A DNA stretch of 64,000 nucleotides from Anthostomella pinea. Taxonomy: Eukaryota; Ascomycota; Sordariomycetes; Xylariales; Xylariaceae. Each line of letters starts with the position of its first letter. The first letter of the stretch is position 1. The position numbers and the translations under genes are program-made. Where the stretch lies: NCBI GenBank assembly GCA_963556695.1, contig CAUWAG010000007.1, forward strand, positions 1,674,001 to 1,738,000, read 5' to 3'. Under the pieces are notes generated by a model that saw only the letters and a program-made list of their open reading frames with translations, had not been told where the DNA came from and made no database searches. This document shows positions 44,901-57,515 of this stretch, piece after piece.

Positions 44901-47900
44901 CTCTTCATCACTGTCGTCAAGACCGTACGTAGTGAAGTGTTCGACCGAAAAGGTCCACTCGCCAGTCTCCGAGTTGTAGTTCTCGAACTTTGTGTCCTTG
45001 ATCTGCTTGAGACGCTCAACATGTTTGTTGATTGAGGTTACCTTCCCTCTTCTTGAGGCACGAGGCCAGGCATTCCCGAGTGTGATCAGAGCGGGCACAT
45101 TCAAGCCTTTGCCAACGCCCGGTTTTTTCGCGGCATTGGGGTAAACGGTTGCTGTACGAGGTTCCAAGTTAACGATGCCGCCCAAGATGTCATCGATATC
45201 CACGAACGTCAGATCAACCGGGACCTTGAACCTGACATAGCCAACGTTGTCTCGGCCCACGGTGAAACCAGCAACCTTCTGGCGTTGGACCCTGTTCATG
45301 TTCTGAATCTCCTCCTTCGTGGGAGTCATCCAATAGTCACCAGGCTCGCCATCACCCAGCGGTGTGGCGGAGCTTCGAACGGGAGGAGACGCAGCTTCCT
45401 CTTCATGCACGACGGCAAGTTCGTTGCCCTTGACTTGCTCCATTTCAGGGATAGATGATGAGTGATCGGATTTGGAGCCATTCACGCCGTTAGTGGTCTT
45501 TGGTCTGACATAACCCAGTTGCTCTGCGCTTGGCGTAGAGTTGCGTGAGCCATTAGGAATCTCTCCATCCTCAATCGCTTCCACGTTGCTCGTATCGAAG
45601 CTCACCCGCTTGTTCAACTTCCGAGCGCCATTTGGAGCGTCCGACGACGCTTTGTCCTTGGTAGGCGTCGAGAATAGATCGCTACGTAGATCTTTGTTGA
45701 TGACCAATTTCTTGACACTGTTATTGCCATAGAATCTGGGGCCGGAGCTAGCTGAAAAGGCGCCTGGCGCAAGCAGGCTATCCTCGACGTTGAAGCTGCG
45801 TCGGAGATTGCTAGTCGAAACGCTCTTGCCGAGGCTGCGCGACAGGCTGCCTCCAAGTAAGCTCTGCGACATCGTACCCGGGGTGCTCGCCACACTCGAG
45901 GGGCTGTTTGGCGTTCCATACGTGCTGTAGGAGAAGCCATATCCACGTTTCTGCGGAGTGACAAAGCGGGAGGCGGATGCAGGGTTCAGCTTGTAGTAGG
46001 GGAGAATCGAGGGTCGCCTAGACTGCCTCTTATTCGTTGGCGTTGCCAGAGGTCCCGGATTAGCAGTTTCGTTGGCACCTAGGTTGGCGAACAGAGAACC
46101 ATATGCCGAAGGATCATTGATGCTTGCTGTTAATGATTGAGGCGTTGACTGGTTACCTTGGGAATTCCCGAAAAGAGAACTACCCATCATGCTGTTCTGC
46201 GGTTGCTGCTGCTGCATCGAAGACCCGAAACCTGACTGCTGATTGTGTTGGTTGCCGAAAAGGCCACCTCCTGTGGCCTGCGTGCTGTTGCCGAACATGG
46301 ATGGCTTCTGTTGGTTTTGTCCTAGGGAGGCAAACAGACCTGAACTCTGTTGAGGTTGCTGCTGCTGGTTCTGATTAGTTTGACCCAGACTGCCAAACAA
46401 GCTACCACCAGTATTGGTATTCTGATTCGCACCAGTGTTTCCGAACATCCCAGTAGAACCAGTCGCGGGCTTATTTCCGAAGAGGCTTCCAGTCTGATTG
46501 GTGTTCGTCTGGCCGAAGCCACCACCACCAGTGTTATTATTGGAATTGCCAAAGAGACTGCCGCCAGTCGCTCCGGTAGTGGTGTTGCTGTTGCCGAACA
46601 AACTACCTGCCGGCTTTTGCTGAGTGTTGCCAAAGAGACTGCCGCCAGTTTGTTGTTGGTTCTGCTGGCCGAAGCCGCCACTAGTACCGAAACCACCGGT
46701 GTTCTGTTGGCCAGTGTTTCCGAACAGACTACCTCCCGTATTCTGAGAAGTATTGGTGTCGGTAGCGGTGTTGCCAAAGAGGCTACCAGCAGCAGCAGGC
46801 TGTTGCTGGTTCTGCTGGCCAAAACCACCAGTGCCACTTCCAAATGCGCCCGTGCTCGTGTTCGTTGTCGAGTTGCCAAAGCTGAAGCCGGGTTTGTTTT
46901 GCTGAGTGCTGGTGTTTCCAAACAAGGAGCCACCAGTATTGGTGTTCGATGCTCCGAATGCCCCAGTCCCGGTGTTTCCAGTGTTGCCAAAGCCAGTAGT
47001 TCCCGTTGCCCCGAACAGGGAACCCGACTGTGCTGGCTGCGCAGGCTGCGAAGTAGTGGCGCCAAAAAGACCACCTGTAAGAGTTAGATTTGTTTTCAAT
47101 GAGACCATCACCGCCAGAGCCAGACGTACCTGCGTTGGAATTGGTTTGGCCAAACCCTGTAGAGCCGCTGCCAAATAGTGCTCCTCCACCAGTGTTCGTA
47201 TTCGTGCTTCCGAAAGTGTTCGTGGCCTGCGGCTGGTTGCCAGATCCGAAACTACCGAAACCGGTTCCAACACCAAAGGTGCTTCCAGAAGCCCCGCCAT
47301 AACGACGACCGCCGGCATAGTCGGCCAGTCTCAGCTCCTCGGCAGACCACTTCTTGTACGGGTCTTGGAAGAGAATGTTCTGGAATGAGTTTTGCGCACT
47401 GCTGGTAGTCGACTCTTTCTCGACAATGGGCTGGAAATTCGTTATACCGGCGGTACCAGGAGGGTCCCCAACCGGGCCCAGGGCTGTACTGGCAGGATTA
47501 TTGGTTGTATTACCGAAGCCGCCAAAGGTAGATGGGGTACTGGTAGTCGTGTTGCCACCACTACCAAAGAGGCCACCAGTCGTGCCGGTCGTGGTGGTCC
47601 CAAAGGCAGGCTTGTTGGTATTGCCGAAGAGAGAACTTCCCGCTCCACCACCGCCGCCAAAGGGACTCGACGTTGACGCATTATTGTTGTTGGTCACACC
47701 AAAGCCGCCAAAGCCACCGGAAGTTGAGGTAGAAGTACCACCAAACATGCCACCACCAGCTGCAGAGGTACCACCAAAACCACTAGGCTTCGCGGCTCCA
47801 AAACCACCAGCGTTGTTGTTGGTGCCAAAGCCACCTGTATACGACCCGTATGTTAGCACCATGATAAAAGCCGTAGGACGTGTTCGCGAGGTGAGGAGGA

Positions 47901-48223
47901 TGAATAGCGATGAAAGTAGCGAAATTGAGCGTACCGGTCGTATTTGCGCCGAACCCTGTGGACGTTCCTCCGCTGCCGAATAGACCACCACCTGTATTAT
48001 TGGTGGCACCAAAGGCACCAGTGGTGTTATTCGTGTTCGCGCCGAATCCTAGAGAGTTGTAGGTTAGCTGGGAAGGTCTTGCGAAGTTCTAGAGATGCTT
48101 CGATAGCTTACCTGTACCGGTGTTGGTATTGTTGGTCGCGCCAAAGCCACCGAAACCACCAGTGGTATTATTGGTATTGCTACCAAAGGCGTTGTTGCTG
48201 TTGCCAAAGCCGCCAAACGACAT
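41961..48223 (-). CDS. Nucleoporin NUP98-NUP96 precursor (Nup145/Nup189 orthologue)
   Basis: Seven exons: 48112-48223, 47935-48048, 47130-47834, 44148-47074, 43794-44039, 42126-43739 and 41961-42068. Introns are 54-108 bp with consensus ends; the joined length is exactly 1,942 codons (1,941 residues). The N-terminal ~700 residues are FG/GLFG repeats that form the pore barrier. A GLEBS-like Gle2/Rae1-binding motif (DPYKKWSAEELRLADY) lies near residues 228-255. The NUP98 autoproteolytic domain ends at HF-T (F1024/T1025; codons near 44936-44931), which splits the precursor into NUP98 and NUP96. NUP96 (from about 1369 also encoded in exon 6) is a helical scaffold protein of the Y-complex. The gene is the standard fungal fused form; no lesions seen. 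Confidence 0.95.
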
Positions 48224-50383
48224 GGTGCCGGCTTCTCAATTCAGCGTCGCGTCTGACGCGTGAGAGGAAGGTGCTGATGTGACGAGCTATGCGAATGGAG
48301 ACATGGGAGAACGCGAACTATGGAATAGCCGCAGTACGTATTGGATGTATCCTAGTGGATGTACCGCGAGAGTGCGTCCGGAGTTGATGGTTGCTGGTTG
48401 CGCGAAGGTCACAACAAGGCTTGGACTTTTTTTTTGCTGCGACCCGATGCTCAAAACCGGGGTGGGCTGGGTGGGCAAGGCGCAATGCCCGATACAGAAA
48501 TATCAGACCAAAGGGTCAAAGAGGTGGGGTAGAATTGGGACAGACTAGCAGCAGGATGCGCGTCTGGAAGAATCTGAATGAGAGGGAAAGGGCTTGTGCA
48601 AATAGGCACGCCGGAGCAGTCGTGATGTGAGGAAGCCTGAAGGTTGGATGAATGGAGGCGAGATAATTCTAAGCTAGGTAGCTCGGAAAGGTAGCTCCCA
48701 GGGCTGGATTGACACGGCTGCGTTCAGAGGAGGGTCAGGAGGGTGCACCCCAAAGACCTGGCACCTTGTGGAATTGCTGGTGGTGGTTGGGCTGCCAGCT
48801 GAGTGCCAGCTGCTGGGAGGCGCCTCATCCAGAGCAGACAAAGCCAAAGGTGGTCAATGCACGAATGCCACTCTAGCAGCTCAGAATGCCTTTGTAGAAG
48901 CCTGAGGGGATATGAGCATGCACAACGCAGCTGATCTGAGGCTAGACTTGGCGTGACTTGGCTTGACTGCTTGCTATCTGATGAGCCTACGAGCTATTGG
49001 TATCGACTCAAACACTGCATCTCTCCTTCCGCAGGTGCCAGGAGGTGGGTAGGTAGGGAGTGAAGGGAAACTCAGAAGGTCCAGGTAGAGGGATCTGGGT
49101 CTATCTTTTATATGCTGGTTCTTATCAGGCTTCACGCTCTGTGTCACACCTGATTGTTAAGCAAGGCAGATTCCGAGATGGATGGCTGCCTGCAGGTGAC
49201 CTGCAGTGGCAGAGTGGTGACTTGCTGCTGCTGCCTCCCGTCTAGAGCTTGGGGCTTGGGCCCCCACTGCCCATGCCTAAGCACCGTGTCCGTATAGTGT
49301 TTTAAAGTTGCACCCACCACCATCTCTCCTATTCCTCTTGTCCTCTTGTCACTAACCAACGCGCACGTAGAATACGCTTCCTGAGCTGGAACATTTCAAG
49401 TGTAAACAGGTGTCTTGAAGAGCAATTGTATTATCGCCCCATTCAACCTGTCCTTCTAGAGAGCTGACTGACCAGATATATTTTGAGCGGGCATTGATTT
49501 AAAGTTCCTACTAGAGCGACGCCGTCTTTTCATAAAGTTGACCCAGCAAGCCACTCCGAAAGTTGTATCGAAGAAATTCCACACAATATGGGAAGGTAGA
49601 CCAAGTTCACATGAGAGGCTTAAGCCCCTTTGAGAGACGGCGTCCCTCTAGCAGGAGCTCTAACCAAAAGACTTAAGGTAGCATATGTTGTTCTACTTGG
49701 TATAGTGCTATGCGAAATTTTGCTCTGACTTGGCTGAGACAGTCTTGACGAAATCCCATAATCGTGAGTGTTCAAGGTCAACAAACCGTGATTAGTCAGA
49801 AGTCAGACGAGGCAGTGTCTCATACCTCAGCTGTCATCCCAGTGCCTGATAAGACTGCAGACTGCATCGATGTTGATCATGAATAGGCAGGTACTATCGC
49901 GCACTCGTTGACTTTGCCGCCCTTGGGAACCTACCTACCGGACCACGAAGTCTTCTCCTCGTCAAGCCCGAGCTCACGAGAAGTTGGAGACGACCACCTT
50001 GACGACGTGATATACTAGAGCGGTGCTCATGGATCCCCTGATCATCCCAATGCCCTCGGCGCCGTTTGACTGCTCCAGGTGATGTTGCCTCCATTGCTCG
50101 TCGCATGCGAGCCGATTCGCAATCTTGAGTGTCCCAAGTTATAGCATTGAAGGTACGTCAGTGTTGATCATCCCGGGGGGCAAAATGCTATCGCATTGGG
50201 TGAAGGCACGAGGCGAGTCGCTAATAGTGTATTTTCACTCGATTCGTAAGATTATACTCTTCATCGCGGTTTTGAATTTGTCTTTGATATACAGCCCCCG
50301 TAGCCTGAACTCACTTGCTCAAGTGATGTCATTCCTTGACGCTATTCGAGGCGTCAAGGCGGCAAATGGCCGGTAACTACCAG
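48224..50383. other. Intergenic upstream of the nucleoporin gene
   Basis: About 2.2 kb. Includes the nucleoporin promoter. Short frames at 48.3-48.6, 49.1-49.3 and 49.9-50.1 kb have no domains. A run of nine T is at 48427-48435. No RNA gene recognised. Confidence 0.4.
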
Positions 50384-51725
50384 TACACTAACCCCACACA
50401 AGTCTCCGTACGGCGCCCTCTACACACCATTACCACCACATTCACTGCTCGACTGCGAAGGCATCATAAGGCCGAAAATTATAACAAAATATGCATTTGA
50501 TAGGGGTTTAGTAGTGGTTGTACCAGCCTCGCGCCCGAATCACTGCCGTGATCCGATTAAGGAGAGATTTGATGAGCTTCTTCAGGAGGTCAGTATCTAA
50601 CTCTGACTATGCAGCTTAGATTATCTCTCTAGCCCACGCCTGATGAACGATATTGTCCTTTAGGTCTTGAAAATAAGGCTCTATTTCCCTTAAATTTCTC
50701 TTTAGAGCTGTCTAAACATGCTTAATGGGGTTCAAATCAGGGCTGTGAGGAGGTCAGTCGATAGTCCAGATCCTGTGATCCTTTAACCACTCTAATAAGC
50801 CTCCTTTGATATACATAGGAGCATTATCTTGCTAAAAAAGGTCCTCTGCCTTATAAAAAAGAAGCAGACCTTCCTCTAAGACCTGTTAATAGCGCTTAGC
50901 AAATACTCTTCCGCATGGTACATCCGGATCTCCTTCACAGAAGACCAATTTGCCTAGGCTACCTTTGTCATTGCATAATTACATTAAACCCGAGATTATT
51001 ATCGAGATACGGGCTCTCCGGTGGTTCTATGGGTTCACAAGATCCTTACAATACTGTTTTTTTAGAGAGGTTGATGACCCATTCGCCAGGTCTATTAGGA
51101 TCATTTTGGATGGTATATTTGTCAGAAAAGAGGGCCATCATTAGCTCCCTTTTAATGCACTACGTACGGTATTTTCATGCCTAAGTAAGCCATTTTGTGG
51201 TGTCATCTTCTGTGAGAGAGATTCGCTTCACTGCGCGCCATTTCTTGAGGCCATGGCGGTAGAGAGCCCTCACGATGGTCTCTGTGGTGGCAAGTGACGC
51301 GTGCTTTGACTTTGAACACCTCTCACAAGAGACGAGGAAACCTCTGAGCCAAATCAACTAAATGGCATTCTTACCTATGCAAAAGAAGCCTGAGAGTTCC
51401 CTTTTATTGTGCAGTGCGCGTGGTTTTGGTGGTGTTGGCCGTGAGCAAATCTCAGAGATGGTTTCAATACGTTCTATGCCGTAGGTACATGCGACATCTC
51501 TACGACCGCGGCACTTTGTATGCACTGTGATAATACCTGTGCACACCTCCCAAAGTGAATTCACCGGTCGGCTGGCGAGTGCCGCTCAAAACCATACCAA
51601 TTTTGTTGATATCTATGGTTAATTGTTTTTTTATGATTTATCGCAAGATAAGGGTATGGCGTTGTTGTTTTTGTCAGAAGATTGAAGTGGTGCTAGTGTA
51701 CGGAGACTTATGTGAGACAAGTGTA
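50384..51725 (-). mobile_element. Degenerate Tc1-like element
   Basis: Inverted ends of about 26 bases start CACTAACCCCACACAAG on the left (from 50386) and CACTTGTCTCACATAAG on the right (ending 51723), both continuing TCTCCGTAC, with TA on each side. That gives an element of about 1,338 bp, a normal Tc1 size. The minus strand keeps Tc1/mariner transposase pieces: FSDKYTIQNDPNRPGEWV near 51.1 kb, HSPDLNPIKHV then LKRNLREIEPYFQDLKDNIV near 50.7 kb, and SLLNRITAVIRARGWYNHY near 50.55 kb. Several Trp codons are TGA or TAG and many frame stops occur, as expected for an RIP-mutated copy. Confidence 0.82.
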
Positions 51726-51941
51726 GCACAGCTAACATGCGTGCGTCCTTTTCTAAAGCTGCCTATAGGCCAACCAAAATCGCGACTATTTCAGCACAAG
51801 ATAATCGTAGAAGAGCGTCGCTGCCCAATTGCATTGAAACCCGGCTTTAGGCACACTGATCTTGGTACCAAGGGTGTCCAGTGTGAGGTGAATAACGATC
51901 TTGTACTAATTGAGTAATCTTCTTTCAAGCGTGTAATCAAG
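51726..51941. other. Spacer between Tc1-like and Copia elements
   Basis: About 215 bases. No gene or repeat recognised. Confidence 0.4.
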
Positions 51942-51946
51942 GGATC

Positions 51947-52130
51947 TGTTGGATTCAAGCGAGTTCAGTGATTGGAGGGTGATTCTTCGTGTATTGCATG
52001 TAGTGTCTTGTATCTGTTCTGTCTGTTCAGGTGCCCCTGATCGGTTCCCAGTTTGGTGCTGGTCATCTCCGCCGTACCGTGGTTTTTCCGGTCGGACTCG
52101 GCTCATCTTCATGACCCCTGTTATCCAACA
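51947..52130 (-). repeat. 3' LTR of the Copia element
   Basis: 184 bp, ends TGTTGG...CCAACA, identical by eye to the 5' LTR. Preceded on the coding strand by a polypurine tract at 52131-52141. Confidence 0.95.
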
Positions 52131-52153
52131 CACCCCCCCAGATGCCGGCCTAT

Positions 52154-55100
52154 TCAGTAGGGGGCATCTGTCATGATAGTATCATCTGAGAGGTCTGAGC
52201 ACTCTTCTCCAAGTAACATATCTTCCAATTCTTCAAGATCGTCATCTGTGATCTCCTTCTTCCTTCTCTGTTGGATGCGGTCACGGATGTCCACCAAGCC
52301 CAGTTGACCGACGAATCTCTTGAACTGTTAAATTGGCAAAGCCTTGGTCAAGCCATCAGCAACCATACTGTCCGTTGGCACGTATTCCACCTTTATCTTT
52401 CGACGTTGAGCCTCTTGACGTAACTAGTGGTTGTGAATATCGACATGTCTGAGTTTTGTCTGAAGAGTAGCGATGTCCTTGTGTACCAATCCGATTGTCT
52501 GTCGATTATCGCATTGAATGACAATGCGGGAGCTATCCAAACGCACGCCTAGTTCCCTGATCAGGCGAGATACGAACATGGCTTCTTTAGCAGCCTGCGC
52601 AAGGGACAACAACTCCGCTTCTGTCGTAGAAGTAGTCACTGTAGCTTGCTTGTTCGCTCTCCAACCAATGATCCCTCCGAACAATCTCATGACGTACGCT
52701 TGGGAGCTCTTTCGATCGAGGGTATTGTCGGCAAAGGAGGCATCGCTTGCTACTTCGAAGAGGTCGGAACCGCCGTACTCTAGGGAATGATGTTGGGTAC
52801 GCATAAGGTATCGGATGAGGCGGTCGGCTTCGTGATGGTGCTCGGGGCTAGGATTCATGTTGAAACGTGACAGTCGGGAAGCGGCGAAGGCTACATCTGG
52901 GCGAGTGATCACTGCTGCGTACAAGATTGATCCGATCTTCTTTTGATAACTGTTGATGGATTTCAGCGTGGCAATCTCGTCGTAAGGAAGGAGTTCCTTG
53001 TTCTTCATCAGAGTATCTTCTCTGTTCCGAGGGCTGCTGTCGACCAATCTAGCGATCTTGTCGATATACGACGATTGGGAGAGCCAAATCAATCTCTGCT
53101 TGCAGTCTCGAACAATCTCAATACCAAGGAACCATTGAAGGTCGTCTCCTCCTGTCATCTGGTAACGTTGCTTCAGTTGGCTGACCATGTGGTTTGTTGT
53201 GCCTTCCTTTTCTTTCCTGTACGCGATGACGATGTCATCCACGTAAAAGAAGACCAATACACCATCTCGGGTGAAACAGCAAGGCTCGTGGGGGACTTGT
53301 ATGTATCCCAAGCCTGTGAGAGTCTTCGTTAGCTCCTTCTGCCAAAGCAAGGGTGATTCCCTGAGTCCATATAATGCTTTCAGGAGTCACAGCACTGTGC
53401 GTGGCTTCCTGTACCCTGGGGGCATCCGCATGTACAGTTCCTTGTCCAGTTTCGCATTGACGAACGCGTTAACTGCGTCGTACTGTATAAGTTCCAGGTT
53501 GAATCGCGCAGCAATTGCGATGAGTGTTCTGAATGAGCGGCCGGCGAGGGTTGATGCATAGGTGTTCTCGTATTCGCCTTGAGGCTGTTGGTCTCCTCTG
53601 ACCACAAGGCGAGCCTTGCATTTCAGAAACCAGCCATGCTTATTGAATTTGTACACGTATACCCACATGCAATCAAGCACCTGTTTGCCCTGTGCTGTTG
53701 TCAGCCCAATTTCTTTCCATGTATTCATTTCGCGGTGGCTCGCAAGATGAGCTCTTTCTGCTCCTCTAAACCCTGACTGCATGATGTGGGATCTGAGATC
53801 TTTATGCGTCTTTGGAGGGGGAGGTAGGTCTCGGCGATGTAGTCTCGCTCTGCTAGCTATCATACACCTTAACCTGTCTGGGTCATATGACCTGTCAGAC
53901 GGTTTATTTTGAGTATCCGGGCTATTGAGCCACACGGATGGTACAGTCTGTGTGTCCGGGCATTGTCTCACAGACGGTCCATTTTGAGTGTTTTCAGGGT
54001 GGCGTCTTGGATGGTTTACCAACCGGGCTTTCTTGGCCTTGCTCACCGGCTCACCGTGCAATATCTCCGTGGAGCATAGGCGTCCTGTATTGAACGTGGC
54101 CTCCCAGCTCCTTTGACAAAGTGCTGCTCCGGTGCAGAACGACGCGTGGTCATTCAGGAATCCATGGGCGTGGCGCTCCGCTGTCTTTCCAGACCCCATT
54201 TCATCAGCTTCTCTGATAACTGCAGTGAATAATGACGCGGGCGGCGGAGTGTGATCGGGCGTCGGATACGGTATAAAGAATGCATCAGTGTAGGGGTGAT
54301 CAGTCCCTTGTGCATCTTCAGAGCAAGCCTGTGGCTGTCCATGTACGTCCGAATTCACTCCGTCATCGCTCACAGCGACAGCACCGTGTTCATCGTCTGC
54401 AATAGGGGGACTGACGTCCTCGTCTTCTTTGCTAATAGCGGGTCCATTTCCAAGGCTCGAAGCACTTAATATCTCAACTCTGCTGAGCAGGTTGGATAGT
54501 TCATCTTCGGTGATGTGAAGGAGGTCATCCTTCAATTCACCCAAGTCACCTGAAAAGGTGCTGTCCTCGTCAAAGATGACGTCGCGCGTGGCGATGACCT
54601 TGTTGGTCAAGGGATTCCAGATTCGATAGATGTTCGACGAGTTGTACCCGACGAGATAGCCGATCCACGCTTTGGGATTGAGACGCTGCTTTCGTTTCTT
54701 CTTGAGTTGAGCCTCGGAAGTCATGGCGTATGCCTTGCATCCGAATACTCGAAGATGCCCTTGATAGGGCTTGTGGTCAGCAATTTGGCCATCCCTGCAC
54801 ATCAGGTAAGTGTGGAATCTCTCATAGGGTGTTTTCCAGTTGTAGATGTATTTGGGGGTCCGATTGTACAGATATACTGCCGTTCGGAAAATCTCCACCC
54901 ATAGGAACGCGGGCAACTTAGCTCCTAGTCGCATTGCGCGTGCTTTCTCCTTGATTACACCCCCCGAGCGCTCTGCTCCTCCGTTCTGATCCTGTGTATT
55001 GGGGGCTGAGGGCTCAAGCCGTATCTTCTTGGTGACGGACAGGTAGTCTCGAACTTCGTGCTTTTGATCCGTGATCTCGTTGTCGCACTCGATGACTTCG

Positions 55101-57253
55101 GGAAGGACTTGATGTTGTCGTTCCAGGATTCCAAACAGGAGCTCGAATGTGGCGATTAGTGTTTCGGCGTATCGGTCGCTGAGATAGAAATCCCAGTTGT
55201 ATCCTGACCATCTATCGGTCACGAGCATAACGCTTGAAAAACCTTCGACTGTCTCCTCTAGGTCATGGAAGTCAACCGCAAGTCTGACGCCAGGCTTAGC
55301 CGGACGATTTCGTCAAGTACGTCGATTCATCTTCTTGGCTTTCGCGCAGCCACAGGCGTTGCACTTGTTGGTAGGGATTCGAGCTTTGTCTTTGATTTTC
55401 ACCCCCCGAGAGTGGCCCGCAAGGTGATTCAAGACCTCAGGTCCTGGATGACCCATTCTTAAGTGCCATCGAAGGCTATCAGCCGTGTTTGGGGCTCTCT
55501 CGGTCCAGGAGTTGAACTTGTGCCTTCTCGTAAAGAAGGCCTGTTTAGTCAGTGTCTCTGGCACGTCTTCGATGACAAACTGGTCATATTTGTCAAATAG
55601 TTCGCACAGTATGGTATCGTCCTTTCTCCGAAGGTAGTTGTTAGATCTCTTGTTGTCCCACCAGAGCCCTTGGCGCCTGAGAAGTCGTAGGGATACCAGG
55701 TTGCATGCGAAACCTTCACAGTATGCGACTTCGTGGAGGCGCATGATCCTGACACCTGTTGGTCCAGTCACTTGGATATCGACGTCTCCATATCCCAGGA
55801 TGGGTACTGTTGTGTCGCTTGCGAAGACCACATCTCCTGGAGGTGCTCGTCGGAAATTGAGGAACCTGGTAATCATGTTAAAGATGTGTAGGGTAGTCCC
55901 AGAGTCGAGAATGGCTGAATTTTTTAAGGGATATGATGATGTACCGAATGCCGCAGGATTCGCAATGAGAAACGATCCGTGCGTACGTCCGATTTCCCGA
56001 GCTAGTCATTCCGTCATTGTCGGCGCAGTGGACTTGTTGAGTCGGCTAACTTGTTCTGCTAAATTCGAGTCGTCCTTGATGCGTTGTTGAACAAGTCGCT
56101 TGCTGGTTTCGTTTGGAATCCAGCCCTTAGGTGCTTTGCTTGATACCGCGTAGAAGCATTGCGAAAGCTCATGGAATCCGAGGCAGGCCTTGCATCTTGC
56201 TCTGTCTGGGTTGGTGAGTGTCTCGGCCTGCGGTCTTTTCGAACTTGATCGATTTCCTCGGGTACCTCCTCCTCGAGGTCTCTCACCTCTCTGAGGTCTT
56301 CTCTGTTTCTGTTCGTGGTAGTCGGTACTGCGAATATCTTCGGAATGGTTCTCCTGGTCTTCTTGATCCGCTTCGTCGCCAAAATGTGCTGCAAAAGAAC
56401 CTTTGGCTATTTTCGAAGACGTGGGTGCTCCGTAGAGCATTGCTGCATGTTCTCGGAGATCGGAGGCGATAAGTCTGAAGTTCATCTTCCCTCTTTCTAG
56501 CTTGTTTCGATTTACAGCTCGAAATGCTGAGACCCATTCCGGAATGACTTTGCGTAGAGCCCGTGACAGGTCCGAGAAGATGGACTCGGAATCTGCTACA
56601 TCGCCAACGCCTTTTTCTTTGGCAATAGCAACTGCAGCTTCCCAGTTGTTGATCCATGCAGCCAAATCCCTGGGTAGCTTGTTAAGTGGCTTGACTGCTT
56701 CTCGATATCGGTCTCGAGCTGCAGGCTTGAGTTGTGCCACGCTAACACTTGCGATTTCTTTCAGGTCTGTATACCACACGTCAAGCAGCTTGGTTGGTCG
56801 GCAGACTGTGTCCTTGTAATGAGTTGACACGTTGTCGAGCACCCATTGTACCATTTCCTTGTAATTCTTGCGATGGGTCTCGTATTTCCGATCCTCGTAG
56901 ACAAACACAGTCCAGTCTGCGTTGAATAGCATTCTTCCTTGTGTCGTCATCTCGGACACCGCTCGTGGGTGGCTATTTGGATCAATTCGTTCGGTTCGTT
57001 TGTTCTCTGGTGCAGTATCGTCTAAGGTGTGAGAAGTACCTCGGCTTCGAGTGTCGTGATCGAGACGTTTCGGGTAATCTTTGTATTTAGGCTTCTGGGG
57101 AGGCTCTGGCCACTCCTCTCGTTCTTCATCGTCCGGATTGATGTGATCCCAGAGCTCTAGAGCAATTGTTCTCGATTGAAATTCTCTGTCCCACGACTCC
57201 CAATTCTCCGGGCCGTGGAAAACGCTCGAGTCTTTCATTGCTGATTGTGCCAT
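52154..57253 (-). pseudogene. Copia Gag-Pol polyprotein, one frame with five nonsense codons
   Basis: ATG 57253 to the final TGA at 52154-52156 is one continuous frame of 1,700 codons, broken by TGA 56006-56008, TGA 55313-55315, TGA 53387-53389, TAG 52424-52426 and TAA 52328-52330. Domains: Gag with a CKACLGFHELSQC knuckle near 56.2 kb; protease AILDSGTT; integrase HLRMGHPG...CNACGC zinc site, VTDRWSGY, ECDNE and QNGGAERSGG; reverse transcriptase QYDAVNAFVNAKLDKELYMR and the catalytic FFYVDDIVIA; RNase H VASDASFADN and STTEAELLSLAQAAKEAMFV. All five stops can be explained as C-to-T changes of CGA, CAG or CAA. The first stop, between Gag and protease, is followed by CTA and could instead be a readthrough site. 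Confidence 0.92.
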
Positions 57254-57326
57254 TGTATCGATTGACTGAAAGTCGCTTGTCGTTGGTTGGTTAACTTAGG
57301 TGATCAAGCCAAATGAGACTCTTAAT

Positions 57327-57510
57327 TGTTGGATTCAAGCGAGTTCAGTGATTGGAGGGTGATTCTTCGTGTATTGCATGTAGTGTCTTGTATCTGTTCT
57401 GTCTGTTCAGGTGCCCCTGATCGGTTCCCAGTTTGGTGCTGGTCATCTCCGCCGTACCGTGGTTTTTCCGGTCGGACTCGGCTCATCTTCATGACCCCTG
57501 TTATCCAACA
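57327..57510 (-). repeat. 5' LTR of the Copia element
   Basis: 184 bp, identical by eye to the 3' LTR, which implies a recent insertion because both LTRs are copied from one template. It should contain the promoter for the element RNA. Confidence 0.95.
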
Positions 57511-57515
57511 GGATC

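Larger units (their letters stand above)
51942..57515 (-). mobile_element. Ty1/Copia LTR retrotransposon with identical LTRs
   Basis: The element is 51947-57510 (5,564 bp), flanked by 5-bp duplications GGATC at 51942-51946 and 57511-57515. The LTRs (51947-52130 and 57327-57510) are each 184 bp, begin TGTTGG and end CCAACA, and appear identical base for base. Transcription runs on the minus strand. Internal order is Gag, protease, integrase, reverse transcriptase, RNase H, the Copia order. A polypurine tract (CTGGGGGGGTG on the minus strand, 52131-52141) abuts the 3' LTR. A tRNA primer-binding site next to the 5' LTR was not recognised. Confidence 0.96.

Noticed and set aside
46350..47087. 245-codon plus-strand open frame rich in Thr/Ser/Ala
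   Set aside because: Antisense to the FG-repeat exon of the nucleoporin; repetitive codons keep opposite frames open.
46783..48018. 411-codon single frame for the nucleoporin N-terminus
   Set aside because: It reads through introns 2 and 3 and enters the wrong frame at its 3' end; the seven-exon model joins exactly and keeps the FG repeats.
52131..52160. Separate short gene between the LTR and the Copia frame
   Set aside because: The stretch is the polypurine tract and the true polyprotein stop.
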